Shown: positions 1-12,235, numbered from the stretch's first letter. The stretch is DNA of 64,000 nt from Scleropages formosus (GCF_900964775.1 NC_041808.1:4856595-4920594), one strand, 5' to 3'. Program-made: numbers and translations. The notes: generated by a model not told the origin, from the letters alone.

Positions 1-759
1 GCTCTCATGCTCTTCCTTCTCTTTCTTCCCCAGAGTGGTGCCGACCTTGATGAAACGTGGTAGGACCGGAGTCCCCGACTCAACACACAAACATGACTAA
101 TTCTCATTAGGGACTTCGGGCGTCTTTCTCCTTTCCCTGGATGGCAGGAGAGAAACAGCGTAAAATACAGATGGCTTCCCCCCCCAAAACCCTTAACTGT
201 TGCATATAAATTTAAAAAGAGGTTTGAGTCCTAATTGTATCACATTATTTAGGGCTTTCAAAGAGAAAGTGGCAGTGGGATTTCTGCTGAGACTGGCTTC
301 ATACCATAGTAACACCACCTGGAGCTGCATGAATGTGGTGCTTCCTCCGTTCTACTCAGAGGAATACTGAGAACTGTTCCAAAGGATTCCGGGATGCTTA
401 GGACACACTGGTGTCCTTAGTGGAGGGCATCTGTGGGCCGTGTTCGTACCAGCCGAACTTCACTTCCTGTGAAAATGCAACACGGCCGTGATGCCTTCCC
501 TAAAGAAGCTTTTCTCGCATGTCGGTAGGGTTGGGGGTGTCTGTTCCTCTTGCTCCTGGGAATTGTCCACGTCCTGTCCACCTCATTCACAATTTGCTCT
601 CCCGTTGGCTCTGTTACCCTCCCCCATACACTGTCACTACATGGATTCGTATACCAATTTGCCTTTTTGTCACACAGTATTTTAATATTGTTTTGGTTTA
701 TGGTACAGAATTTGCTTATTTTCATGCATTTTGGAAAATATATTTGATAAAGTGTAATT
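1..759. other. No gene recognised
   Basis: No exon, TRIM homology or named repeat was recognised. Short open frames on both strands show no family motif and I treat them as chance. Confidence 0.4.
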
Positions 760-2000
760 TAAAATGTTGGTTATGTTGAAGAAATGGATTGTATTGCGGC
801 TGAATGTAAGTTTGCATAAAAAGATTATGTGAGTAAATCTGCTGAAAATGATCTTGAGGTGTTTGTTGAGGGCGAGACTTTTTGTTGGGCAGCATCTTAT
901 TGGTATGTTGACAGTCTGGTCATTGATTGTGGGATAAATCCCTGCTTGCATAAGTATTCAGAAAAAAGGAAAAAAATCCATATTAATGCAACTGGAGAGG
1001 TAAAGACTATTTCAAGAGCACAGTGAGGCTGTGCTGTAAAAACTGCACCCCCTTCACCTTCAGCTTGGGTCTGAATGAGTTGGTCTTGATGTGCATTGGT
1101 ACAGTTTGTACCACTAAGGGGGAGTTCAATGACCAGCAGTCTACTGTTTACCAGTGTATGTTCAAGGGTTCCTTATCTGACCAAGTCTTAAGCGTTCACA
1201 CTTCAACCCATAAGGTGGAGGACTAAAGAGTCACCTCACCCCCATCACAGTTAGTGCCTGTTGAATAATGAGTTCTTCAGCCTCCACACACAAACACAAG
1301 GGTTACACTCAAGTCCCTCACTGTGTCCTTCAAGCCCTCCATCAGTGTGTGGAAGTGACTAAAGCCCTCAGTGTATCCTGGATATCTGATTAACAGAGCT
1401 CTTCATGAGTTTTTAACTCCACATACACTATGAAGAGCTGTGTGTCTCTGATTCTGTAAGACCGTGTGACTATCTGCTGAGCGGCTCGTTACTCGACACC
1501 TTCGACCTGGTCACTAGCTGATAATGACATTATGAGGTGAGCCTAAAGTTCAGGTATCGTGGCACGTACATCAGAGGAAGGCTGGAGATACAGGAACTGC
1601 TTCATATTCATACTGGACACCTTCAGCTGTAACGGGAAAATGTTGATACTAATATTGGACCATATGATGCTTATTAAACACCTTTGCCTTCCTACTGGTT
1701 GAAATGGACTTTGTGGGTCTCTCCATACAGACAGACACCTGCAGACTTTCGATGGAGAAGACGGGTCAGACATGTACCATACGACTATTATTGACAGCTT
1801 TTATTATATGTTTGCTGTAATTTGGTTACTTGTTAATTTGGTTACATCTCCAGTTCATTCCTGTTGAGTGCACATTTTACATTTTTCAGAAGTGAAAAAT
1901 AGTGTTGAAACAAAATGAAACTTTACAGTGATATTTCAGTTCAGAAGTTTGAAGAACATTCATTACATTTTATTCAGTTAGAGACACCTTCACTGGACAG
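760..2000. repeat. Segmental duplicate of the 3' flank of unit E
   Basis: Stretches at about 760-960 and 1590-1990 match about 55355-55540 and 55553-56060, the flank downstream of unit E. The match includes the block around GGGCAGCATCTTATTGGTATG and the block with TGGGTCTCTCCAT. The part between (about 960-1590) has no visible partner. This marks the pseudogene at 1975-2631 as the remains of a unit once arranged like unit E. No gene is seen inside. Confidence 0.65.
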
Positions 2001-2631
2001 ATATTCGGAGCTTCAGCATTTCTGCCATCATGTTTTTAACAAGGAGAGAAAAATGGAAACAATTTCTTAGTGGAAGTATAAAAGTGTAGATGTGTGACAT
2101 GTCAGTGGGGTTGAAGAAGGATACCTCCCCCCGTCATAGTCCAGCTGAACCCGGATCATCTGCGGTTTCTTTGTCAGTGTAAGGCGTGTTGGTGGTGAGG
2201 TGGATGCCACATGCTGATCTCCATTCTTCAGATCAACAACCCAGAATCCATTCTTTGGCCCATATGTGATCTCCCCCTTCCTGTTGATAGACTCTCTGAC
2301 ACACGACACAGAGAACTTCTTGGTCGTCTTCACAGGAGAACAGAAGTTTCTCTCCATGGACACTGCAATGAGATTCACTCTTCTCCGCAACCTCTGACTG
2401 ACTTTTCTGCTTGAAGTAGGATTCGGTAACATTCTGTAAAACCAAGTTGACAGGAGGCTTTTCAGCAGAGGACCTCCTTCTGCACAAGGGACACCTTCTA
2501 GAGCTCTTCTGGTCCCAGTACTGCTGCACACAGGATCTACAGAAGCTGTGACTACATGGTAGAATAACAGGATTCTTGAAGATCTCACAGCAAATGAGTT
2601 TCTCATCCAGAGACAAACCTTTAGCTGCCAT
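1975..2631 (-). pseudogene. TRIM35-like pseudogene: RING/B-box exon fused to SPRY by deletion
   Basis: Reading down from the ATG at 2631, the sequence encodes MAAKGLSLDEK, a RING and the first half of a B-box 2 ([20 protein letters not shown]). At about 2294 it jumps into the middle of a SPRY exon ([20 protein letters not shown]). Everything between is missing: the end of the B-box, exons 2-5, PRY and the first half of SPRY. The join is out of frame and has a few bases of shared CTCT at the breakpoint. The RING also lacks nine bases, so the usual [10 protein letters not shown] reads LICCEIF and one zinc-binding cysteine is lost. The SPRY tail is recognisable to about 1975 but is frameshifted. 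It is not a functional ligase. Confidence 0.85.
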
Positions 2632-2775
2632 TTTACAGACTCTGTTACTTCCAATATCTCCGGATGAGTAATCGTTTTCACAGAAATTCATTTTGACTTT
2701 GGACTCAGACCTGACACACCCTTTGAAAGGAAATCAGAAAAAACACTGATAATACAAACACATATGCGTGTGAGG

Positions 2776-2968
2776 ACATGGCTGGTAGTGCGGTGGTTAG
2801 AGGTACTGCCTTTAGACCCAGAATTTGAGCCTCACCTCTGGCTGTACTACCTTTAAGTACTTTCTCTAAATTGCTCCAATAAAATTACTCAGCTGTATAA
2901 ATGGGTAAATAATTGTAACCTCACTAGGTAAGCTGCTTTGGAAGAAAGTGTCAGATAACTGTAAATGT
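2776..2968 (+). mobile_element. tRNA-derived SINE, family 2
   Basis: The head carries a tRNA-like A box (GTAGTGCGGTGGTTAGAGG), followed by a degenerate B box. The tail reads AAATGGGTAAATAATTGTAA. It belongs to the same family as 17397-17577 and, inverted, 17893-18087. Confidence 0.6.
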
Positions 2969-3412
2969 TAACCTCTACAAAAAGGTTTAAGTTACTGTTT
3001 GCTAAATATGGAAAATTCCATTGTTAGTTTATTGCTATTTGAGTAATTTTCATCAGATAATGTCAAATAATGATTTACATATATGTACATATTTCAGTAA
3101 TTTCTTCTGAAGTTTTAATGATTTACTAGAGCAGTTTTGCGAGCCCCCCGACAGTCCGTCCTACTGCCCCCTTGTGGCACAGAGGAGTCGCTGCACCTCC
3201 TTCACTCTGCAGTGTTCTGAACAGGGCTGCAGGCACACAGGTCACCACCAGAGGGCGCTATGAGTCGGAACACACCTGTCACCTGTCACCTGTCTAAGTC
3301 TCTGTGTGCAGAAGGACCCGACTGTGCCTCAGTCCTTCAGGAGTTTAGTGCTACCTGTTCACTCTGCTCCTGATATCACTCTGTTTTACTCAAATCATCA
3401 AGTCAGTGATGG
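2969..3412. repeat. Duplicated intergenic block, no gene
   Basis: From about 3100 this matches 32270 onward (the stretch around CCCCCTTGTGGCACAGAGGA) and, more weakly, 31200 and 41810. Nothing coding is seen. Confidence 0.55.
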
Positions 3413-3560
3413 GATGAGTGACCCTTTGTGAGTAATGTATCTAGCAGTGTAAGTCACCACAGTGAATAAGGTGTGTGGGCTGATAACACTACATAGAGTT
3501 CATTGGAAGTCACTTTGGAGGAAAGGGTCTGCTAAATAAATAAATGTAAATATAAATGTA
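3413..3560 (+). mobile_element. 3' tail of SINE family 3
   Basis: It shares the end GTGTGTGGGCTGATAACAC, then CTACATAGAGTTCATTGGAAG, with the fuller copy at 9160-9520 and with 32580-32730. Confidence 0.5.
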
Positions 3561-3885
3561 AGTCAAAGTGGCTTTTTTGTCATTTCAATCATGAACTTAC
3601 AGTACACGGGAAACGAAACAACGTTCCTCCAGGGCCATGATGCTACATAAGACAACACAAAGCTATTGACACAGGACTGCATAAAGTGCACGTGTGCAAG
3701 ACGTGTGCAAAACAGCACAAGACAGTACAGTAATTACTAAACAAAAAACAATAACCACTTGAAAAAATGGAATAATTGCTGTAGATACAGACATACAAAG
3801 TAGCAGGAAAGAAGTTGGTTAGTATAGTGGATTAACAGTGTAAAAAATTGCAAAGGGGGTGGAATGATGTGTGGTCTCTGTGTGA

Positions 3886-3916
<31 letters not shown>

Positions 3917-4062
3917 GGTTGGTGTCAGTCCAGGGTATTGAGGAGTCTGATGATTTGGGGGAAAAAACCGTTACACAGTCTGGCTGTGAGGGTCCGAATG
4001 CTTTGGTACCTTTTACCAGACAGCAGGAGGGTAAAGAGTTTGTGGGGACCATGCTGCTCTAA
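3555..4062 (-). mobile_element. 3' end of an L2/Rex1-like LINE, antisense
   Basis: It runs from a TTTTTGTCATTTCAA-type end through GTGCAAGACGTGTGCAAAA to GAGTCTGATGATTTGGGGG. The same order is seen at 32750-33222 and 39845-41095, where it continues into reverse transcriptase sequence. A short (TG)n tract lies at 3890-3915. Confidence 0.5.
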
Positions 4063-4079
4063 AACCTTTCTCCAAAGTA

Positions 4080-4285
4080 ACTTACAATGTTAAGGTTACA
4101 ATTATTATTACATTTACAAACTCACAACTATTTATCCAGCTGGGCAATTTTTTTTTTTTTTTTAAATCAGAAGAATTCATGGTAAATATGTTGGTCAAGG
4201 GTACCACAACTGGAGGTGAGGATCAAACCTGCGACTTTTAGATCCAGAGGTAGTAGCTCTAAGCACAACAGTACCAGCTGTCCTG
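4080..4285 (-). mobile_element. SINE family 2, inverted copy
   Basis: It carries the inverted family signature CTCCAAAGTAACTTACAA, then GCTCAAGGGTAC-like sequence and the head (TAGATCCAGAGGTAGTAGC). The partner copy at the same place in the duplicate is 33232-33430. Confidence 0.5.
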
Positions 4286-4371
4286 TTATTCTAATATTGG
4301 ACAAGCTGGTTTTTATTTCAACCTTTGGCTTCATACTGGATGAAATGGACATCATGGGTCTTTCCATGAAA

Positions 4372-4552
4372 GGGGGGTGCGGTGGCACAGTGGCCCTGGC
4401 TGGACCCTGCACTCTGGTGGGTGAGGGGTTCGAGGCCTGCTTGGGGTGCCTTGTGATGGACTGGCGTCCCATCCTGGGTGTGTCCCCCATGCCCTGTGCT
4501 GCTGGGCTAGGCTCCAGCTTGTCACAACACCACTAGGGATGAGCAGCTTCAG

Positions 4553-4612
<60 letters not shown>
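4372..4612 (+). mobile_element. SINE family 1 with (TG)n tail
   Basis: It starts GGGGGGTGCGGTGGC, has a B box (GGTTCGAGGCC) and ends in about 58 bp of (TG)n. It is flanked by GGTCTYTCCATG on both sides. The same insertion sits at 33523-33762, while D (about 45420) and E (about 55880) show an unoccupied site. Confidence 0.85.
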
Positions 4613-4614
<2 letters not shown>

Positions 4615-4703
4615 TAGGTCTCTCCATGTAGACAGACACACCTGCAGACCCACAAGGGAGAAAACAGATAAAGACATATTCCAAAAAACTAATATTGACA
4701 GTT

Positions 4704-4709
4704 TTTATT
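4704..4709 (-). terminator. Poly(A) signal of TRIM unit A
   Basis: AATAAA on the minus strand, about 127 bp past the stop codon. It lies in a block (AATAAAAACTGTCAATATTA) that is kept downstream of C and D as well. Confidence 0.6.
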
Positions 4710-4835
4710 ATATTCCAATACATCACTATAATTCAGTTAATTTCTCTTCTGTGAACATTTCTCACAAGTGACGAATATTGTGTGGAAAGTAAACTTTACA
4801 GTAATATTTCAGCTCACAAGTTTGAACAACATTCA

Positions 4836-7800
4836 TTACATTTCATTCACAGTTACAGACACCTTCACTGGACAGATCTTCATAGCTCCAGGGTTTGTTC
4901 CATCTTCATTTAAACAAGGAGAGAAAAATGGAAACAGTTTCTCAGTGAAAGTGTCTGTAAAAGTGTAGATGTGTGACATGTCAGTGGGGTTGAAGAAGGA
5001 CACCTTCCTCCTGTCATAGTCCAGCTGAACCCGGATCCTCTGGGGTTTCTTCTTCAGCGTGAGATATTTTAGTGGTGAGCTGCAGGCCTTATACTCATTT
5101 CCATTCCTCAGGATTACAACCCAGAATCCATTTTCTGGACTGTATGAAATGTTTCCCTTCCTGTTGATGGACTCTTTCACCACTCCTACAGTCCACTTTG
5201 GTTTGTTTCCCACCTCCACTTCCCAGCTGTGTTTTCCCGAAGTAAACCCCTCAGAGCCCAACACATTGACACAGCGATAAAACCTCTCTGTGTTGTCAGG
5301 AAGCTGCTTTTTGACTCCAGTGTCTCTCACACTGGTAAGATCATCAGACACAGAGAGTTTTGGGTGAGCAGTGTTGGGGTCCAGAGTCACAGGAGCTGTG
5401 GGATAAACAGAGAATATAAAACATGAAAACATGACACTGACACACTTAGTTTTGCACCAAAAATTTGACATTTTTTTCTGAATAAACCTGTAACTGAAAC
5501 AAAGAAAACTTCATAAACTCCACAGCGCATAGCCTTTTTTTTTAATTTGTGGTGCAAAACTAATGTTGAATTAAAACAGGTAATTTTGAATATTTGTAGC
5601 TTGAATTAAGTAAGTATTTTTTGCTAGTACTAAAGTATTTTTAGCTTGAATTAAAATGTTGTCACGTCTCTGTCCACCAGCACATCGGCGACACCTGCTG
5701 TTCCCTCATGGGAACAGGGATGAAAAGGGACGCCGAGGAGACGACGATGCGGAATCTTGTTCAGCGACTTCTCTTGCATGCCTGCGTTACCTGGGACTCC
5801 TTCCTGCCTCGACCTTTGCTTCTTTATTCTTTGACCACGATTCTCGCTTTGCCCTGTGTATTCTGTTTGCCGATTGCCCGACCTTTGCCTGTCCCCGACC
5901 TCTCACGGATTACGTCTGCCTGCTGTAATAAACGTCGATTTGAAGAACTCTGCAGTGCACTGCAGTGAGTCCGTCATCGTGTGGAACAAAACAATGACAA
6001 ATGTCACATGGAACAAGATATTACAGCATCATTTTGTTATCCAGTAAAATATGTTTTTGTCAAGGATCGCAATACTTTTTCAAGGTTCTGCTTATTAAAC
6101 TTGATGCCAAAACTTTTGAGAGCTTTTATCAGGGGTATAAATGGCAGGACACCAAAACGACCCCAATAATAAACCTCAAAGTATCGACAGAGCCCACTTA
6201 CAGTAAATCTCTATAAAACAATCTCCTCCTGCTCCTTTTACCACTCTCAATACCTACAGTCCCCTTTCAAAACAAGCCTGTCTTTCTCTCAGCACATCGA
6301 GCCACAACCCGGACCTGCAGATACATCCTGCATAACACCTGTAGGATCCGTCCTTATCTAACAACAGGCTCTGCACAACTACTTGTCCAGGAATGGTGAT
6401 ATCCCACTTGGACACTGCAACTCTATCCTGTCTGGCCTTCCAGCAACTGCCATCAAACCTGTACAGCTGATACAGAACGCTACTGGATGAGGTTTGTTTG
6501 ACCTGGCAAAGCATTCCCATGTATCTCCTCTACTCGTCTGTCTGCACTGACTTCCTATAGCTGCCCGGATCGAATGCAAGACTCTGGTTATGGCCGATAA
6601 AAGCATCAATGGAACTACTCTCAAGACCTAATCCCTGTCTACAACCCAACCAGACTGCAATGCTTCTCCACCTCTGTCCGTTTGGTGGTTCCACACACAA
6701 AAATAAAAGTGCAAAAGTTTTTGGTTTTGGCTCCAAGGTGGTGGAACGACCTCCCCCCTCTCTCTCAGAACTGCTGAATCTCTGTCTACATTTTGAAGGG
6801 TCTAAAAACTCATGTCTTTCAGACTCACTTCTCCCATGATCTATAAAGTGCATAAAGAACATGAAGATGTTAATATTCAATAATTTTGTAATTGTAACTG
6901 TTGAGTAAGAGACAAACCTTTATGCAGCTACTCATGTGATGTACATTGGTTCATATGGTGGAAAGTAACAAATTAACTGTGCTTTAGAATCACATGTCTG
7001 CATCTAAGTTTCTCCTTCTGTTGATGTTAAAGCACACATTGTACTTTCTATGAGATGGATGTCGCTTTGGAGATAAGCATCTACTAAAAGTCGAAATGTA
7101 AATGTAAAACAGAAAAAACATAGTAAACAGTGACATATTGAGTAAGGATCCCAACACTGGTGCTGCTTTTCAAACACAACCATTTAGTATATAAAAGGGC
7201 TTCTACTGGGTGCCCAGTACTCACTGTATGTGACAATGTGCAGCATCTTCTCCCAGACTCTGAAGCTCAGAGAACCCAGATGTTTGGCCACATCTATCAG
7301 CACCCCTGAAAGCACCTCTGGATCCTGCACTTCACACAGGGCTCTGCAAGGACAAGTAGGACTGAATGATGATGTGGGATTTGAAGGGAATTGAAAAAAA
7401 TTTTAAAAATACTAATTAAAACAAATACCTTTGTTGTGTGCTCTTGAAGGTCTGAAAAACAGAAGTAAAAATAACTCAGTCTGTTCATTCAGTCAGTGTC
7501 AAAGAACAGATAGTTATAAACCATCATCCTACCATCAGGAATTTGGTGTCTTCATTGTTCAGATCTTCCTCAATGTCTCTGATTCTGTCTGACAGGGTGG
7601 TGACGTGTTTGGAGATGTTTTCTGTCTTCTCCTTCATCCTCTGACTCTTCTGCTCCTCTTCCTCCCTCAGTGCAGCCAATCTGGCCTCCTCTTCATCTCG
7701 CAGGAACTGATGGAGCTTCTCAAACTCCTCCTTTATCTGTTTCTCTGTGTGTTGGGCCTGATTCTGAAAATTACAGTCAAATTTAACACAAACTGTACCG

Positions 7801-8983
7801 TTTGGTATCACTCTTAACTCTTTAGTCCACCTCATATGGACATTTAATAGTTGGTTCCAGTTCTGTGTGACATCTAATCATCACCAGTCCTCTCCATGTC
7901 CCTGTGGATCCATTCAAAAGAGAAGCTCCTCTGATACACCCCCTGACAAACACACTGCTTTCTTTACACACCACACATGACACCGTGTAGGAGATCTACT
8001 GCTCATGTGAGGATCTTCATCTCTTACTGGTGTCTCCTGGTGACCTAAAGTGCTTCATGGGTTTGTAGGAGGAGTTAATACTGCTGTCAGTTCAGGTAGA
8101 TCATCATCATGACAATGATACCAGTTAGTGTCTCTCATCGAAAGAACAACATAACCAACACAAGGTGTCCTTTCCAAGCTCTAGGATCAGTGTGCTGATG
8201 GGAAAGACCTCTTCACTCACTGACTCATTTAAAAACTTTAATAAATCATCCATTTACCTCTATGTGTTTCACTGTTTCCTCACACTGTTTTTTAGCTTCA
8301 TTGAACTTTTCCAGTTTTTCCTTTAGTGGTTTCAGTGCAGTCTTGAGTTGTTCCTGGAAGTACATATCATGTTCATCATTGTTATACTATTATTATTGAT
8401 TTGACAAAACCAATGAGTCATCTTTACTAACACCGATTGTTCACGAGCGTCTGTACTGCCGAGTAATTTAAGTCTCATAAATGTAGTTTTATACAGATTG
8501 CTGATTGTTTCAAGTTCAGGTATTTTCAGCTCTCATAACTTCAGTATTTTTAATATTAGATGTGAAATAAACTACCTTTATATCCAGTGCAGCCTCTTCC
8601 ACTGGACAGAGCTGGTGGTTTCTGTGCTTTTTTGAAGTCTGACACACGACACAGAGAACTTCTTGGTCGTCCTCACAGAAGAGTAAAAGTTTCTCTCCAT
8701 GGACACTGCAGCAAAGTTCACTCTTCTCTGCAGCCTCTGACTGACTTTTCTGCTTGAAGTAGGACTCTATAATATTCTTTAAAACCAGGTTCGGTGGAGG
8801 GTGTTCAATAGAGGACCTCCTTCTACACACAGGACACTCTCTAGAGCTCTTCTGTTCCCAGTACTGCTGCACACAGGATCTACAGAAGCTGTGACTACAT
8901 GCTAGTAGAACAGGATCCTTGAAGATCTCACAGCACACAGAGCAAATGAGCTCCTCATCCAGAGACAAACTTTTAGTCGCCAT
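4836..8983 (-). CDS. TRIM35-like E3 ubiquitin ligase, unit A (intact, 6 exons, 478 aa)
   Basis: A predicted RING-type E3 ligase of the TRIM C-IV class. By family these are cytosolic or nuclear-body proteins that dimerise through the coiled coil and recognise targets with PRY-SPRY. Coding exons (5' to 3'): 8983-8576, 8353-8258, 7763-7533, 7451-7429, 7343-7225, 5395-4836. They total 1437 bp, all with GT-AG borders and matching phases. RING ligands are C14, C17, C29, H31, C34, C37, C50 and C53. B-box 2 ligands fall at about C92, H95, C103, C111, C114, H120 and H123. A helical stretch covers 137-245, a linker with [19 protein letters not shown] follows, and PRY-SPRY runs from about 293 to the end (SWEVEV, GFWVV). 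An in-frame upstream ATG at 9049 would place the ISRE inside the coding region, so 8983 is preferred. A solo LTR and a LINE fragment lie in the last intron. It could carry a fish name such as zinc-binding protein A33-like. Confidence 0.85.
5660..5999 (+). mobile_element. Solo LTR, Ty3/Gypsy type
   Basis: A 340-bp fossil starting TGTCACG and ending TGACA, with perfect 5-bp repeats AATGT at 5655-5659 and 6000-6004. It closely resembles the LTR at 45055-45387 (shared CAGCACATCGGCGACACCTG) and has an AATAAA near its end. There is no internal region, as expected after LTR-LTR recombination. It lies in the last intron of unit A; the matching site in unit D (about 46440) is empty. Confidence 0.85.
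6380..6850 (+). mobile_element. LINE fragment, end of reverse transcriptase (L2/CR1/Rex1-like)
   Basis: Conceptual translation gives pieces of the common fish LINE C-terminus: [29 protein letters not shown] and relatives, in mixed frames. The copy at the same intron position in unit D (46624-47070) shows that it predates that duplication. A third piece lies at 22380-22525. Confidence 0.6.
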
Positions 8984-9028
8984 AGATTCTTTTACTTCCT
9001 GTCTCTCTGCTTGAAAACCTTCTGTTAT

Positions 9029-9040
9029 AATTTCACTTTC
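9029..9040 (-). promoter_or_regulatory. ISRE-like element of unit A
   Basis: AATTTCACTTTC lies 46 bp upstream of the ATG, one base from the ISRE consensus AGTTTCNNTTTC. It continues as CACTTTG. See also units C, D and E. Confidence 0.6.
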
Positions 9041-9159
9041 ACTTTGCACTCAGACCAGACACACCCCTTGCAGGGAAATGTGAACTAACCTCTTACAGTC
9101 TGACCACTGAAATTCAGGTCTCCAGTCAGAGCCCTACAGTCCTATAGTCCTACACTCAT

Positions 9160-9520
9160 ACAGAGGGCAGTGGCACAGTGAGTAGAGCTGCTGTCTCATA
9201 GCACCTGGGTGGTGCAAGAGGACGTGGATTTGTTCCTCGTTCAAGTCTGTGTGGAGTTCGCATGTTTTCCCCGTGTCTGTGTGGGTTTCCTCTGGGTGCT
9301 CTGGTTTCCTCCCACAGTCCAAAGACGTGCTGTTCAGGTTCCCCCATTGTGTGTGAGTAACAGAGAGAGTGTGTTCCACTGATGTATGGATGAGTGATCC
9401 ATTGTAAGTAATATATCTAGCAGTGCAAATCACCTTGGAGAATAAGGTGTGTGGGCTGGTAAGACTACATAGAGCTCATTGGAAGTCGCTTTGGAGAGAA
9501 ATGTCTGCTAAATATGTAAC
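9160..9520 (+). mobile_element. SINE family 3 (tRNA head, conserved core)
   Basis: It has a tRNA-like head (GGCAGTGGCACAGTGAGTAG), then a core widely seen in fish SINEs (GTTTCCTCCCACAGTCCAAA) and a tail with GAAGTCGCTTTGGAGAGAAA. The core looks V-SINE-like, but I have not checked the family name. Confidence 0.6.
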
Positions 9521-9529
9521 TGTACACCA

Positions 9530-10815
9530 TACCTTTAAAACAGGAAATAGACTCAGTACATAGAGGTACAACTAAATAACTTCTCTTCAGGAAATAACTC
9601 AAGGTGGTCAGCAGCTTACAGAGGTGTTTATTTAAATTGTAATGTCAGCAGCAGGACTGAGGGCTTCTGAGTAGAACATGAAATCAAATTAAGAAGACAG
9701 CTGACAAGGAGGCTTCGCTACTTCACAGTAAAAGTGTTTAACTGGTTTTAAGGAGAGAATTTAGCACAAACTTCTTCTTAGGTAACAAGAGGAGAGTGAC
9801 AAAACGTGTATAAATGGGTAATGTTAACAATGTAAGTCGCTTTGGAGAAAAGCGTTAGCTGAATGAATAAATGTAAATGTTCTGGTGCCTTCTAGTATCT
9901 TCCAAGTGGCTGTAAAGTACCAAACTAACTCTGTGTAAGAACCCTTAAGAGTTCCTTAACTTGAATGAGTACCACTCGTGTGGGCTACTCTTCCACATTT
10001 TAGTATTTTAAGTACTGTGGCAGGGGAAGAGGAAAGCTGTAGTCTCTATAGTGAGCTCGGGTTTGCTTTTTAATAAAATCCATGCTTGACTTTTACTCTG
10101 TTGGGTTTTAGTGCTGATTTAATGTACATACAGAGCTCCTCTTAGCTCTTGGTGTAAAGTGAGAGGTTGTGTATTTGGTGCTGTACTCCTTTTACACTGA
10201 TGCATTCCCCTCTCCCCATGCTTCAGCCTTAATGTTTTATGCCCTTACCAGTGACCTGCAGCATTTTATTTTGGGTTGCAAGACAGGCTGACATCTGAAA
10301 AGGGATCCCATGGCCTTCAGGTACTCCTGGCCACTCCCACTTGTTAGAACCCCAGGTGTCTAGGGTGTATCATCAGGTGAATGGTGAGAATTTGGTAACA
10401 AGGGGCAACAAGATCACACATACAACAAAGTGCTTAAGTGCAAGTTCTTTTTACTGTGCTAATTGGTGCAGATTTTCAGGTGACTATTTACAGAATATAA
10501 AGACACTTTCCAGGGGGAAAAGGAGCTAAGATGGTGCCAAAGAACTTAGGAAAACCAAACTAAACTAACTCAAGTTGGAAGACTACCCTAGCTTTGAATC
10601 AAAACAAGAAGGGTCTTCAGCATCTGGGATGACCAAACTAACCAATTCCATCTACCAAAATCCAAAAGTAGAGGGGGTAGCACCCGCCTCTTCCCAAATG
10701 TGTCTAGACAGGCAGCTGAAACCTACATGCTGGAGATATAGGTCACATGATGTGACCACCAGTCTGCTTCCGCCCCAAGACAACACAAAGTCAATAAACT
10801 AATTATAACAATAAA
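9530..10815. other. No gene recognised
   Basis: The left edge (about 9540-9740) matches the upstream flank of units B, C and E (the motif GGAAATAACTCAAGGTGG). The remainder is unique here and shows no exon or named repeat, apart from a short SINE-2 tail (GTCGCTTTGGAGAAAAGCG) near 9836. Confidence 0.4.
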
Positions 10816-11479
10816 CGCTCATTACATTTTATTCACAGTTACAGACACCTTCACTGGACAGATCTTCATAGCTCCAGGGTTTGTTCCATCTTCATTTAAA
10901 CAAGGAGAGAAAAATGGAAACAGTTTCTCAGTGAAAGTGTCTGTAAAAGTGTAGATGTGTGACATGTCAGTGGAGTTGAAGAAGGACACCTCCCTCCCAT
11001 AATAGTCCAACTGAACCCCGATCCTCTCGGGTTTATTCTTCAGTGTGAGACATGTTGGTGAGGTGCAGGCCTTATACTCATCTCCATTACACAGAGTAAC
11101 AACCCAGAATCCATTTTCTGGACTGGTTGTAATCTCCCTCTTCCTGTTGATGGACTCTTTCACCACTCCTATAGTCCAGTCAGTTTTGTTTCCCACCTCC
11201 ACCTCCCAGCTGTGTTTTCCTGAAGTAAACCCCTCAGAGCCCAACACCATTGCATACATAGTAAACCTCTCTGTGTTGTCAAGAAGCTGCTTTTTGACTC
11301 CAGTGTCTCTCACACTGGTCAGATCATCAGACACGGAGAGTTTTTGGTGAGCAGTGTTGGGGTCCAGAGTCACAGGAGCTGTGGGATCCACAGAAAATGT
11401 AAAGCATGAATTAGACACTTAAACACTGAGCTCCACACTGCAAATTTGAAACAACTTCTTAAGAAAGCTGTAATTTAAA

Positions 11480-11625
11480 TGAAGAAAACTAAATTTCTTT
11501 ATTAATTTTTACCTATTTACACAACAGGGTAATTTTAGCAAAGTACCTCACTCAAAGATACTAGAGCTGGATGTGGAATTTGAACCTGCAACATCTGGCT
11601 TTAAACACAGCTGTATCCACTATGG
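11480..11625 (-). mobile_element. SINE family 2, partial inverted copy
   Basis: It contains the inverted GGTAATTTTAGCAAAGTACC, then GAATTTGAACCTGCAACATC. The same copy is in unit C at 34640-34800. SINE 11626-11859 has inserted into its end. Confidence 0.5.
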
Positions 11626-11823
11626 GAGGGGGTGCGGTGGCGCAGTGGGTTGGACCACAGTCCTGCTCTCCGGTGGGTCTGGGGTTCAAGTCCCACTTGG
11701 GGTGCCTTGCGACGGACTGGCGTCCCGTCCTGGGTGTGTCCCCTTCCCCTCTGGCCTTACACCCTGTGTTGCCGGGTAGGCTCCGGTTCCCCGTGACCCC
11801 GTATGGGACAAGTGGTTCTGAAA

Positions 11824-11859
<36 letters not shown>
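11626..11859 (+). mobile_element. SINE family 1 with (TG)n tail
   Basis: A nearly full copy: GGTGCGGTGGCGCAGTGGG head, GGTTCAAGTCC B box and (TG)n end. Target repeats GTATCCACTATGG flank it at 11613-11625 and just after the tail. The unit C partner (about 34780) is an unoccupied site, so it landed after the B/C split. Confidence 0.9.
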
Positions 11860-11863
<4 letters not shown>

Positions 11864-12235
11864 CCACTATGGTACCGCATAACACATGTACCTGTAACAC
11901 ATGAACTATAGTAGTTTTCGAATAATGTTCAGAGGAGTTAAATCCCAACTGAAGTAATAAATGGTGTTCAGGTTATGTTTGGTGCTGGAATCACATCTCA
12001 TAATTTTGGTTACAATGAAAATTGTTTTAACGTTTAGTCACTTTATCAAAGTTCTGGATACATATGTTGATATTTTTCATTTTTGAACAGGTCCAGACAA
12101 AAATCTGAATCTGTTTGCCTGAGGCTGTTTGCAGTCACCTTCAGATTATCCTACAATCTGATGTACGTCGCTTTGGAGAAAAGCATCTGCTAAATGAATA
12201 AATGTAAATCTCAAATAATGCTCTCTGGGTTGACA

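Noticed and set aside
820-1030. Possible exon in the block shared with 55380-55540
   Set aside because: Similarity between the copies continues through stops and has no coding pattern; it is duplicated flank.
2067-2681. A 204-aa open frame as a possible new gene
   Set aside because: It is an off-frame reading through a RING exon that regains the SPRY frame after the deletion join; it has no domain of its own.
8984-9049. Upstream in-frame ATG as the start of unit A
   Set aside because: The other units start at the position equal to 8983 (MAxK/MTAE), and the ISRE would fall inside the coding sequence.
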